Part shown: positions 16,879 through 24,162 of the stretch, piece by piece
Layout: each line of letters opens with the position of its first letter
How positions within the stretch are numbered: position 1 is the first letter of the stretch
Source of the DNA: Azospira restricta
GTDB lineage: Bacteria; Pseudomonadota; Gammaproteobacteria; Burkholderiales; Rhodocyclaceae
Length of the DNA: 64,000 nucleotides
Reading direction: 5' to 3'
NCBI RefSeq assembly: GCF_016858125.1
Contig: NZ_CP064781.1
Span: forward strand, 1,364,001 to 1,428,000
The notes under the pieces: generated by a model
Seen by the model: the letters and a program-made list of their open reading frames with translations, nothing else
Databases searched by the model: none
What the model was told of the DNA's origin: nothing
Made by a program: the position numbers and the translations under genes

Positions 16879-17259
16879 ATGAAAGACAGTCGCAGCCATC
16901 CGCGCTACCTGCTCCGCTGGCGAGCCGCGCTGGTCTTCGACGGACAGGCAACGGAAGCGGCAATCGAGGGCAAGACCTACGACCTGTCGCTCGGTGGCGC
17001 AACGCTGCTCACCCACGAGCAGGTGCGCGACGCCGGCTCCACCACGCTGCTGCTGACGCCGCCGCCGCTCCTCTACGGGCAGCCGCAGAAAGTCATCGTC
17101 GTCCAGGCGCGGCTGGTCTATTCGGTGCATTCGGATGCGCACATGTGCTTCCGCACCGGCCTGCATTTCATCCGTTTCGAGGACTGCGGCCAACGTCTGC
17201 TCGAGGACCGTCTCGGGCAGCACGTGCCGGCGCTGGAAGCCCTTGTCGTCGGCTCCTGA
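16879..17259 (+). CDS. PilZ domain protein (c-di-GMP binding)
   Basis: A single-domain PilZ protein of 126 residues. The c-di-GMP ligands are visible as RSHPR (R5 and R9 of the RxxxR motif) and DLSLGG (D35, S37, G40 of the DxSxxG motif). No signal peptide or membrane segment is present, so it should act in the cytoplasm as a small adaptor for motility, pili or polysaccharide export (family knowledge). An FNR-type box upstream suggests oxygen-linked expression. Partner proteins cannot be named from context. Confidence 0.88.
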   Translation: MKDSRSHPRYLLRWRAALVFDGQATEAAIEGKTYDLSLGGATLLTHEQVRDAGSTTLLLTPPPLLYGQPQKVIVVQARLVYSVHSDAHMCFRTGLHFIRFEDCGQRLLEDRLGQHVPALEALVVGS

Positions 17260-17355
17260 CGCCGGTGGCGGAGGGCGGGCGCCATTCCTGCCGGCGCCGC
17301 AGCGACGAATTTCCTCCTCCAAGGATTTTTCCGGCGACTTCCCTGTCTCACCAGC

Positions 17356-17385
17356 TTGCCCGGCTGCGGCCGTCGCGGCTAAAAT
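17356..17385 (+). promoter_or_regulatory. Sigma-70 promoter of grxD
   Basis: TTGCCC (17356-17361), an 18-base spacer and TAAAAT (17380-17385), about 46 bases before the grxD ATG. Confidence 0.6.
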
Positions 17386-17430
17386 AGCCGAGTAATCCGC
17401 TCAACTATTCTGATTTTCGCAGGAGTATCC

Positions 17431-17754
17431 ATGGACGTTCAGGCTCTCATCCACGAACAGGTCACCGGCAACCCGGTCGTGCTCTACATGAAAGGCACGC
17501 CGCAGTTCCCGCAGTGCGGCTTCTCGGCGCGCGCCGTGCAGATCCTCAAGGCCTGCGGCGTCAACGATTTCTACAGCGTCAACGTGCTGGAGAACCCGGA
17601 GATCCGCGCCGGCATCAAGGACTACGCCAACTGGCCGACGATCCCGCAGCTCTTCATCAAGGGCGAGTTCATCGGCGGCTCGGACATCATGACCGAGATG
17701 TACCAGGCCGGCGAACTGCAGCAGCTGCTGGCCGGGCTCGCCGACGCCGCCTGA
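17431..17754 (+). CDS. grxD: Monothiol glutaredoxin, Grx4/GrxD type
   Basis: A protein of 107 residues with the monothiol active site CGFS at 29-32, the cis-proline stretch WPTIPQLFI and the GSH-binding GGSDI. It binds a [2Fe-2S] cluster with glutathione and takes part in Fe-S cluster delivery. It has its own promoter and terminator. The location after prmC fits iron-dependent tetrapyrrole and cytochrome metabolism nearby, though no direct link is shown. Confidence 0.96.
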   Translation: MDVQALIHEQVTGNPVVLYMKGTPQFPQCGFSARAVQILKACGVNDFYSVNVLENPEIRAGIKDYANWPTIPQLFIKGEFIGGSDIMTEMYQAGELQQLLAGLADAA

Positions 17755-17776
17755 GACGGCGTCGCCGGAACGACGG

Positions 17777-17802
17777 AAAGGGAGGCGCCGCCTCCCTTTT
17801 TT
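17777..17802 (+). terminator. Terminator after grxD
   Basis: GGGAGGC (17780-17786) pairs with GCCTCCC (17790-17796), extended by flanking A/T pairs, followed by six T. On the minus strand only three T follow, so it is weaker for the convergent hydrolase gene. Confidence 0.85.
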
Positions 17803-17814
17803 CATGCGTGCGCG

Positions 17815-18687
17815 TCAGCGGCGGGCGAGTGCTGCGGCGAGGAAATCGCGTACCGCGTCGATGCCGGCCGCCGGCTCGGCGAAGGCTTCGTGGTCGCCCG
17901 CCAGCAACAGCAGCTGCGCGCGGCCGCCGGCGCGCTGCGCCAGGTGGCGCGCCTCGTCCGCCGGCACCGTGCGGTCGTCGCGGCCGTGGATCAGCAGCAG
18001 CGGGCAACGCACGCGGCGGATCGTGTTCTCCGGCGCGATCGCGTCGAAGCGCTGGCCGATGGTGCGCTCGATGTAGCGCAGCGCATACCAGCCGAGCGGC
18101 ACGAAGGGAACGTGCCGGGCGGCGAGGAAGCGGCGCATCAGGCTTGCCGGGTGGGCGAAGGCGGCGATGCTGACGACGGCGGCGACGTCGTCGCGGCGCG
18201 AGGCGGCGAGCAGCGCCGCCGCGGCGCCGACCGAATGGCCGACCACCGCCAGCCGCGCCGGGTCACAGCCCGGCTGCCGGCGCAGCCAGTCGATCGCGCA
18301 GTCGAGGTCCTCGGCGAAGCGCGGCAGCGAGGCGAAGCTGTCGGCCTCGCTGCGCCCGTGGCTGCGCGCGTCGGGCAGCAGCAGCGCGTAGCCGGCGGCG
18401 TGGAGCGGCGCCGCCAGCGGCAGCAGGTCGCCGGCGTGGCCGCCCCAGCCGTGCAGCAGCACCGCACAGGGTGCCGGCGCCATGCCCGCCGCCGGGATGT
18501 GCCAGGCGAAGAGGCGCTTGCCGTTGCCGCCGGTGAGCGAGATCGCTTCCGCCGGCAGACCGAGCGCCTGCGGCTCGCCGCCGTCGTGGCGGCGCCGCGG
18601 CGTCAGGCTGCGGCGCAAGGCGGCGTGGAACAGCGGCGGTGCCAGCGCGGCCGCCGTCAACAGCGCCAGCAGCGGCAGCGCGTCCAT
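17815..18687 (-). CDS. Alpha/beta hydrolase, membrane-anchored
   Basis: A protein of about 290 residues. An N-terminal hydrophobic segment (about 3-22) suggests a membrane anchor or uncleaved signal. The hydrolase domain has oxyanion HGWGGHAGD, nucleophile S152 in GHSVG, the acid in HGRDDRTVP and the His in GDHEAF, so the triad is complete. It is close to serine aminopeptidase-type or acyl-hydrolase families; substrate unknown. ATG 18687 is used; a GTG directly upstream is also possible. It lies 17 bases downstream of the AhpD-like gene and is probably cotranscribed with it. Confidence 0.85.
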   Translation of the reverse strand: MDALPLLALLTAAALAPPLFHAALRRSLTPRRRHDGGEPQALGLPAEAISLTGGNGKRLFAWHIPAAGMAPAPCAVLLHGWGGHAGDLLPLAAPLHAAGYALLLPDARSHGRSEADSFASLPRFAEDLDCAIDWLRRQPGCDPARLAVVGHSVGAAAALLAASRRDDVAAVVSIAAFAHPASLMRRFLAARHVPFVPLGWYALRYIERTIGQRFDAIAPENTIRRVRCPLLLIHGRDDRTVPADEARHLAQRAGGRAQLLLLAGDHEAFAEPAAGIDAVRDFLAAALARR

Positions 18688-18704
18688 CACCCGGCCCGGC
18701 CGCT

Positions 18705-19070
18705 TCAGGCGGTCGCCGGCGCGGCGCTGCGCGCCATCAACTCGTCGTAGGCGCGCACCGCTTCCGCCGCGTACATCAGCGTCGGGCCGCCGCCCATGTA
18801 GGTGCAGATGCCCAGCGTTTCCATCAGCTGCGCGCGCGTCACGCCGAGCCGGATCAGCGCCTTGACGTGGAAGCCGATGCAGGCGTCGCAGCGGCTGGCG
18901 ACGCCGATCGCCAGCGCGATCAGTTCCTTGTGCAGCTCGTCGATGGCGCCGCCCCTGAGTGCCGACTTGGCCATCGCGTTGAAACCCTGCATCGTTTCCG
19001 GGATGTCCCGGCGCAGCGCGTCCAGGCCCTGGGCGACGTCGCGGGTGAGGGTGACGAAGGATTTGCTCAT
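18705..19070 (-). CDS. Carboxymuconolactone decarboxylase/AhpD-like protein
   Basis: A protein of 121 residues with the AhpD-type redox motif: E49, then C61, C64 and H68 (E-x11-CxxC-xxxH), spaced as in alkylhydroperoxidase AhpD-core proteins. Such proteins act in peroxide or thiol redox chemistry or carry carboxymuconolactone decarboxylase activity; the CxxC favours redox. The ATG at 19070 is preceded by GGAGAG. The promoter region holds a perfect inverted repeat (19085-19104), indicating repressor control. First gene of a two-gene operon with the hydrolase. Confidence 0.9.
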   Translation of the reverse strand: MSKSFVTLTRDVAQGLDALRRDIPETMQGFNAMAKSALRGGAIDELHKELIALAIGVASRCDACIGFHVKALIRLGVTRAQLMETLGICTYMGGGPTLMYAAEAVRAYDELMARSAAPATA

Positions 19071-19084
19071 GGCCGCTCTCCAAA

Positions 19085-19104
19085 ATATTAGCAATTACTA
19101 ATAT
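19085..19104 (-). promoter_or_regulatory. Perfect inverted repeat ATATTAG-N6-CTAATAT, probable operator
   Basis: A 7 bp perfect inverted repeat with a six-base spacer, 15 bases upstream of the AhpD-like gene and overlapping its likely promoter. AT-rich palindromes with ATTAG/CTAAT half-sites are typical of ArsR-family repressors of the BigR/HlyU/YgaV group that respond to sulfur or oxidant stress (family knowledge; assignment inferred). No ArsR gene is in the window. Confidence 0.65.
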
Positions 19105-19219
19105 ATCAGTGGCGAACGCGGCCGGCAACCTGCGCACGTGATGCCGGGTCCAACGCAGGCGACGCTGCCGCGCCGCGTTTGGTGGTACCTTGCCGAGACC
19201 GAGACTGTTTGCCGACGAA

Positions 19220-20041
19220 ATGCGAGACGGCACCGAAGCGGCCCGAAACCGGGCCGGCACGACCCTGGGCTGCTGCGGCCGGCTGCTGGCGCTGTTTGCG
19301 CTGCTCGCGGCGGCGCTACCGGCCGCCGCCGGCGCGGCGATCCTCGTCTATCACCGCTTCGGCGACACCGTCGCCGACGGCATGACGACGCGCACCGCCG
19401 TCTTCGCCTCGCAGCTCGCCGGCTTGCGCGCCGCGGGCTACGCGATCGTGCCGCTCGCCGCGGTCGTCGACGGCCTCGCCGGGCGGGCGCCGCTGCCGGC
19501 GAAGGCGGTCGCGATCACCGTCGACGATGGCCACCGCACGGTCTACACGGAACTCCTGCCGATCCTCCGCCGCGAACATCTGCCGGTGACGCTGTTCGTC
19601 TATCCGTCGGCGATCTCGAACGCGTCGTACGCCCTGACCTGGGAGCAGCTCGCCGAGCTTGCCGGCAGCGGCCTCGCCGACGTGCAGTCGCACACGCTGT
19701 GGCACCCGGACTTCCGCATCGAGCGCAAACGCCTCGCCGCCGACGACTACCGCCGCTTCGTCCGCCGGCAGCTGGAGGCGCCGCGCGACATCCTGAAGCG
19801 GCGCCTCGGCGCCGACGCCGATTTCCTCGCCTGGCCGTTCGGCATCCACGACGCCGAGCTGCAGGCCGCCGCCGCCGCAACCGGCTACCGCGCCGCGTTC
19901 GCGCTCGGCGAGCGCCATGCGACCGCGGCCGACGCGCCGCTGGCGCTGCCGCGCTACCTGATCGTCGATGCGCACGGCGTCGACGGACTGCTGCGCCTGC
20001 TGCAGGCGGGCGAGCGGCGTGCGGCGGAGGCGGCGCGATGA
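19220..20041 (+). CDS. Polysaccharide deacetylase (NodB-like), secreted
   Basis: A protein of 273 residues with a signal-anchor region (about 20-39) and a NodB-type carbohydrate esterase domain. Metal and catalytic residues are visible: VDDG (D102, D103) and SHTLWH (H158, H162). The opening YHRFGD resembles the PgaB-type deacetylase subclass. It would remove N- or O-acetyl groups from a polysaccharide or peptidoglycan. ATG 19220 is chosen; TTG 19190 in the same frame is possible. The stop overlaps the next gene by four bases, starting a tightly coupled three-gene set. Confidence 0.85.
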   Translation: MRDGTEAARNRAGTTLGCCGRLLALFALLAAALPAAAGAAILVYHRFGDTVADGMTTRTAVFASQLAGLRAAGYAIVPLAAVVDGLAGRAPLPAKAVAITVDDGHRTVYTELLPILRREHLPVTLFVYPSAISNASYALTWEQLAELAGSGLADVQSHTLWHPDFRIERKRLAADDYRRFVRRQLEAPRDILKRRLGADADFLAWPFGIHDAELQAAAAATGYRAAFALGERHATAADAPLALPRYLIVDAHGVDGLLRLLQAGERRAAEAAR

Positions 20042-21273
20042 AAGTCGCCGCCGTGCTCTTCTGCGCGCTGCTGCTGGCGGCGCCGGCGCTGGCGCTGTCC
20101 GGCCGCGTGCTCGACGCCGACAGCGGCAAGCCGATCGCCGGCGCCGTCGTCACCCGCAGCGGCGAGGTGGCGATGACCGACGGCGACGGTCGCTACGCCT
20201 TCGCCGCCAGCGGCGGCACGGTCGCCGCGCGCGCCGTCGGCTACCGGCGCGCGACCGTCGACGCCGCCGGCGCGGACGAGGCGCCGCCGCTGCGCCTTGC
20301 GCCGGTCCGCCCGAAGGCGCTCTATCTGTCGGTCTGGGGAATCGGCGAGCGCAGCCTGCGCGAGGCCGCGCTGGCGATCGCCGGGGCCACCGAGATCAAC
20401 GCGCTGGTGATCGACGTCAAGGGCGACGCCGGGCTCGTTCCCTATCCGAGCCAGGTGGCGCTCGCCGAGGCGATCGGCGCGCGTCGCCACACGACGGTGC
20501 GCGACCTGCCGGCGCTGGTCGCGAAGCTGAAGGACGACGGCCTCTACCTGATCGCCCGCGTGGTCGTGTTCAAGGACGATCCGCTCGCCGTCGCGCATCC
20601 GCAGTGGGCGGTGAACACCGGCGCCGGCGCGCTCTACCGCGACCGCGAGGGACTCGCCTGGATCGACCCGGCGCGGCGCGAGGCGTGGGACTACACGCTC
20701 GATCTCGCCGAGGAGGCGGCCGCCGCCGGCTTCGACGAGATCCAGTTCGACTACGTGCGCTTCCCCGACGCGGTCGGCCTCGCCTTCGCGGTGCCGAACA
20801 CCGAGGAGGAGCGCGTCACCGCGATCGCCGGCTTCCTCGCCACCGCGCGGCAGCGGCTGGCGCCGTACAACGTCTTCATCGCCGCCGACATCTTCGGCTA
20901 CGTCGCGTGGAACGCCAACGACACCTTCATCGGGCAGAAGATCGAGCCGCTCGCCGCGCATGCCGACTACCTGTCGCCGATGCTCTATCCGTCAGGCTTC
21001 CACCTCGGCATCCCCGGCTACGCCAACCCGGTCGCGCATCCGTACGAGATCGTGCAGCTCACGCTGCAGCGCGCGATCGCCAGGAGCGGCCTGTCGCCGC
21101 TGCGCTTCCGCCCGTGGCTGCAGGCCTTCCGCGACTACGCGTTCGACCGCCGCGCCTTCGCCGGCGACGAGATCCGCCGCCAGATCGACGCCGCCGAGGC
21201 GGTCGGCAGCCACGGCTGGATGCTGTGGAACCCGCGCAACGTCTACACCGACGCGGGATTGCGCAAGCGATGA
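20038..21273 (+). CDS. Putative glycoside hydrolase (DUF4015-type) with N-terminal carboxypeptidase-regulatory-like domain
   Basis: An exported protein of 411 residues: signal peptide (about 1-19), a small beta domain of the carboxypeptidase-regulatory type (about 20-85; SGRVLDADSGKPIAGAVV), then a TIM-barrel-like domain (about 95-405) with LVIDVKGD, FDEIQFDYVRFPD and SPMLYPSGFH, the hallmarks of the putative glycosyl hydrolase family formerly called DUF4015. The acidic residues in QFDYVRFPD are the likely active site. It overlaps both neighbours by four bases, so it probably acts on the same glycan as the deacetylase. Substrate unknown. Confidence 0.85.
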   Translation: MKVAAVLFCALLLAAPALALSGRVLDADSGKPIAGAVVTRSGEVAMTDGDGRYAFAASGGTVAARAVGYRRATVDAAGADEAPPLRLAPVRPKALYLSVWGIGERSLREAALAIAGATEINALVIDVKGDAGLVPYPSQVALAEAIGARRHTTVRDLPALVAKLKDDGLYLIARVVVFKDDPLAVAHPQWAVNTGAGALYRDREGLAWIDPARREAWDYTLDLAEEAAAAGFDEIQFDYVRFPDAVGLAFAVPNTEEERVTAIAGFLATARQRLAPYNVFIAADIFGYVAWNANDTFIGQKIEPLAAHADYLSPMLYPSGFHLGIPGYANPVAHPYEIVQLTLQRAIARSGLSPLRFRPWLQAFRDYAFDRRAFAGDEIRRQIDAAEAVGSHGWMLWNPRNVYTDAGLRKR

Positions 21274-23588
21274 AGCGCCTGCTGCCGCTCCTGGGGTTGT
21301 TCGTCGCGGCGCTCGCCGGCGCGCAGCCGCACCTCGACGTCGAGCGGCTGGCGCCGATCGCCGGCATCGTCGAGGCCGAGATCGCCGCCGGCCGCATTCC
21401 CGGCGCCGTCGTCCTCGTCGGCCAGCGCGAGCGCATCGTCTATGCCCAGGCCTTCGGCCAGCGCGCGCTGGCGCCCGAGGCCGAGCCGATGACGCTGGAC
21501 ACCGTCTTCGACCTCGCCTCGCTGACCAAGGTCGTGGCGACGACGCCGGCGGTGCTGCGCCTCGCCGAGCGCGGCCGGCTCCAGCTCGACGCGCCGGCCG
21601 CGCGCTACTGGCCGGCGTTCGCCACGCATGGCAAGGAGCGGATCAGCGTCCGCCAGCTGCTCGCGCATACCTCCGGCCTGCCCGCCGGCATCGACCTCGC
21701 CGGTGCCGCAACGCCGGCGGCGGCGCTCGCCCGGCTGGCGGCCGTGAAGCCGCTGTCGCCGCCCGGCGGCGATCCGCGCTACAGCGACGCAAACTTCGCC
21801 GTGCTCGGCGAGCTGGTCCGCCGCGTCTCCGGCCAGCCGCTCGCCGCCTACGTCGAGCGCCAGATCCTGCGCCCGCTGGCCATGCACGACAGCGGCTTCC
21901 TGCCGCCGGCGCGGCTGCAGCCGCGCCTCGCGCCGACCACCGGCAATGGTCGCGGCCTGCGCCGCGGCGAGGTGCACGACCCGCTCGCCGCGCGCCTCGG
22001 CGGCGCCGCCGGCAACGCCGGGCTGTTCGCCAGCGCCGGCGATCTCGCCCGCTTCGCGCGCGCGCTGCTCGCCGGCGGCGCGCCGATCCTCCAGCCGGCG
22101 TCGGTGGCGGCGATGTTCTCGCCGCAGACGCATGCCGCGGCGCCGCCGCGCGGGCTGGGCTGGCGACTGGAAGCGCCGCTCGCCGCCAATCGCGCGGCGC
22201 TGCCACCGTTCGCCGCCGCCAGCCACCTCGGCTACACCGGCACCGGGCTATGGCTCGACCCGCTCTCCGGCGTCCATGTCGTCGTCCTCAGCAGCCGCCT
22301 CCATCCCGACGGCAACGGCGACGCGAGCTCGCTGCGCGCGCGCGTCGTCGCCGCGGTGGCGGCGGCGCTCGGGCCGCAGCCGCCGCAGCTGTTCGCCGCG
22401 GCGCGGCCGGAACTGGCCGCGCGCGTCGCGCCCTACGTGCCGAAGGCGGTCGCGGCGCCGGTGCGCGCCGGCATCGACGTGCTCGCCGCGGCCGGCTTCG
22501 CGCCGCTCGCCGGCCTGCGCGTCGGCCTCCTGACCAACCGCAGCGGCGTCGACGCCGCCGGCCGGCGCAGCGTCGACGTGCTCGCCGCGGCGCCAGGGGT
22601 GGCGCTCGTCGCGCTGTTCAGTCCCGAGCACGGGCTCGCCGCCGACCGCGAGGGGCGCGTCGGCGACGAGCGCGACGCGCTGACCGGGCTGCCGGTCTAC
22701 AGCCTGTACGGTGCGACGCGGCGGCCGACGGCGGCGATGCTCGACGGCCTCGACGCGCTCGTTGTCGACCTCGCCGACGCCGGCGTCCGCTTCTACACCT
22801 ACGCGACGACGCTCGCCTACGTGCTCGAAGCGGCGGCCGAGCGCAACCTGCCGGTGTTCGTCCTCGACCGCCCGAACCCGCTCGCCGCCGGCATCGCGCA
22901 GGGCCCGGCGCTCGATGCCGGGCGGCAGTCGTTCACCGGCTACTGGCCGCTGCCGCTGCGCCATGGGCTGACGCTCGGCGAGTTCGCCCGCCTGTTCGTC
23001 GCGGAGGCCGGCCTCGCCGTGCGCCTCTCCGTGGTGCCGCTCGCCGGCTACCGCCGCGGACTGTGGCACGACGACACCGGGCTGCCCTGGCTGCCGCCGT
23101 CGCCCAACCTGCTGAGCCTCGCCGCGGCGACCCTCTATCCGGCGGTCGGCCTGGTCGAGGGCGCCGCGGTCTCGGTCGGGCGCGGCACCGACGCGCCGTT
23201 CGAGCAGCTCGGCGCGCCGTGGATCGACGGCCGGCAACTGGCCGCCGAGCTCGACGCGCTGGCGCTGCCGGGCGTGCGCTTCGTGCCGACCGAATTCGTG
23301 CCGGCGACCTCGCGTTACGCCGGCGAGCCCTGCCACGGCGTGCGCATCGAGGTGCTCGACCGCGCCGCGCTCGATTCGCCGCAGCTCGGCGTCGCGCTGG
23401 CGAGCGTGCTGCACCGGCTGTATCCGCAGCATTTCGCGCTCGACAAGATCCTCGGCAACCTCGGCAGTGAGGAAACGCTCGCGGCGATCCGCGCCGGGCA
23501 GGCGCCGGCCGCGATCGCCGCCGGCTGGGCGCCGGCGCTCGCCGACTTCCGCGCGCGCGCCGCGCCCTTCCTGCTCTACGCCGACTGA
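21270..23588 (+). CDS. Fusion of beta-lactamase-fold serine hydrolase and NamZ-like (DUF1343) exo-muramidase
   Basis: An exported protein of 772 residues: signal peptide (about 1-18), a beta-lactamase-fold serine hydrolase (about 25-370) with S84-L-T-K87, Y171-S-D and HTSG, then a DUF1343 domain (about 395-772) with GLLTNRSGVD, LFSPEHGL, PVYSLYG and VFVLDRPNP. DUF1343 proteins include NamZ, exo-beta-N-acetylmuramidase (family GH171). In Bacillus the muropeptide amidase AmiE is encoded next to namZ, so this fusion may combine peptide removal with MurNAc release (inference). It overlaps the previous gene by four bases. Confidence 0.88.
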   Translation: MKRLLPLLGLFVAALAGAQPHLDVERLAPIAGIVEAEIAAGRIPGAVVLVGQRERIVYAQAFGQRALAPEAEPMTLDTVFDLASLTKVVATTPAVLRLAERGRLQLDAPAARYWPAFATHGKERISVRQLLAHTSGLPAGIDLAGAATPAAALARLAAVKPLSPPGGDPRYSDANFAVLGELVRRVSGQPLAAYVERQILRPLAMHDSGFLPPARLQPRLAPTTGNGRGLRRGEVHDPLAARLGGAAGNAGLFASAGDLARFARALLAGGAPILQPASVAAMFSPQTHAAAPPRGLGWRLEAPLAANRAALPPFAAASHLGYTGTGLWLDPLSGVHVVVLSSRLHPDGNGDASSLRARVVAAVAAALGPQPPQLFAAARPELAARVAPYVPKAVAAPVRAGIDVLAAAGFAPLAGLRVGLLTNRSGVDAAGRRSVDVLAAAPGVALVALFSPEHGLAADREGRVGDERDALTGLPVYSLYGATRRPTAAMLDGLDALVVDLADAGVRFYTYATTLAYVLEAAAERNLPVFVLDRPNPLAAGIAQGPALDAGRQSFTGYWPLPLRHGLTLGEFARLFVAEAGLAVRLSVVPLAGYRRGLWHDDTGLPWLPPSPNLLSLAAATLYPAVGLVEGAAVSVGRGTDAPFEQLGAPWIDGRQLAAELDALALPGVRFVPTEFVPATSRYAGEPCHGVRIEVLDRAALDSPQLGVALASVLHRLYPQHFALDKILGNLGSEETLAAIRAGQAPAAIAAGWAPALADFRARAAPFLLYAD

Positions 23589-23645
23589 TGGCGGCAGCGC
23601 GCGATCTGCGCCAGAATGAAACATTGACAACGCTTGCTCGCGCCG

Positions 23646-24155
23646 ATGCTTTCCCGTCTCTTCGTTCTCGTCCTCTCCCTCGCCGTCGCCGCCTGCGCCG
23701 CCTATTCCGGACACGGCCTCGCTCCCGGCGTGGCGAGCGAGGCCGAGGTGCGCGCGACGATGGGAGCGCCGGCGATGCAGTGGGAACTGCCGGACGGCGG
23801 CCGCCAGCTGGCCTACCCGCGCGGCCCGGCGGGCTTCCACACCTTCATGGTCTTCATCGGCGCCGACCGCCGCCTGCAGCGGACGGTGAACGTGCTCGAC
23901 ACGCCCTACTTCGCCCGCGTGCAGCCGGGCATGTCGCAGGCCGAGGTGCTGCAGCTGCTCGGCCCGCCCCAGCCGCAGTGGAGCGAATACTTCGCCGCGC
24001 GCGACGAGCTGGTCTGGGAATGGCGCTACTGCGACAGCTGGGGCGAGGCGGCGCGCTTCGACGTGCTCTTCGACGGCACGAAGAAGACCGTGCGCAGTAC
24101 GCAGAGCTGGACCGAAAGCCAGAAGTCGGACCGGCGCATCGGCTGCGCGCGCTGA
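23646..24155 (+). CDS. Lipoprotein with two BamE/SmpA-like repeats
   Basis: A lipoprotein of 169 residues with a lipobox VAAC in the first 20 residues. The mature part contains two copies of a BamE-like pattern: PGVASEAEVRATMGAP and PGMSQAEVLQLLGPP, each with the G-x-x-x-x-E-V-x-x-x-x-G-x-P spacing. It is therefore probably an outer-membrane-associated lipoprotein of the BamE/OmlA fold. Function is unknown. ATG 23646 is preferred over an upstream TTG at 23634. The stop lies seven bases from the stop of the convergent kinase gene. Confidence 0.8.
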   Translation: MLSRLFVLVLSLAVAACAAYSGHGLAPGVASEAEVRATMGAPAMQWELPDGGRQLAYPRGPAGFHTFMVFIGADRRLQRTVNVLDTPYFARVQPGMSQAEVLQLLGPPQPQWSEYFAARDELVWEWRYCDSWGEAARFDVLFDGTKKTVRSTQSWTESQKSDRRIGCAR

Positions 24156-24162
24156 ACCGCGG

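Noticed and set aside
18688-19260. Hydrolase gene extended upstream to about 480 residues
   Set aside because: The extension is antisense-free but lies over the AhpD-like gene in a shifted frame and has no protein-like composition; the domain starts at 18687.
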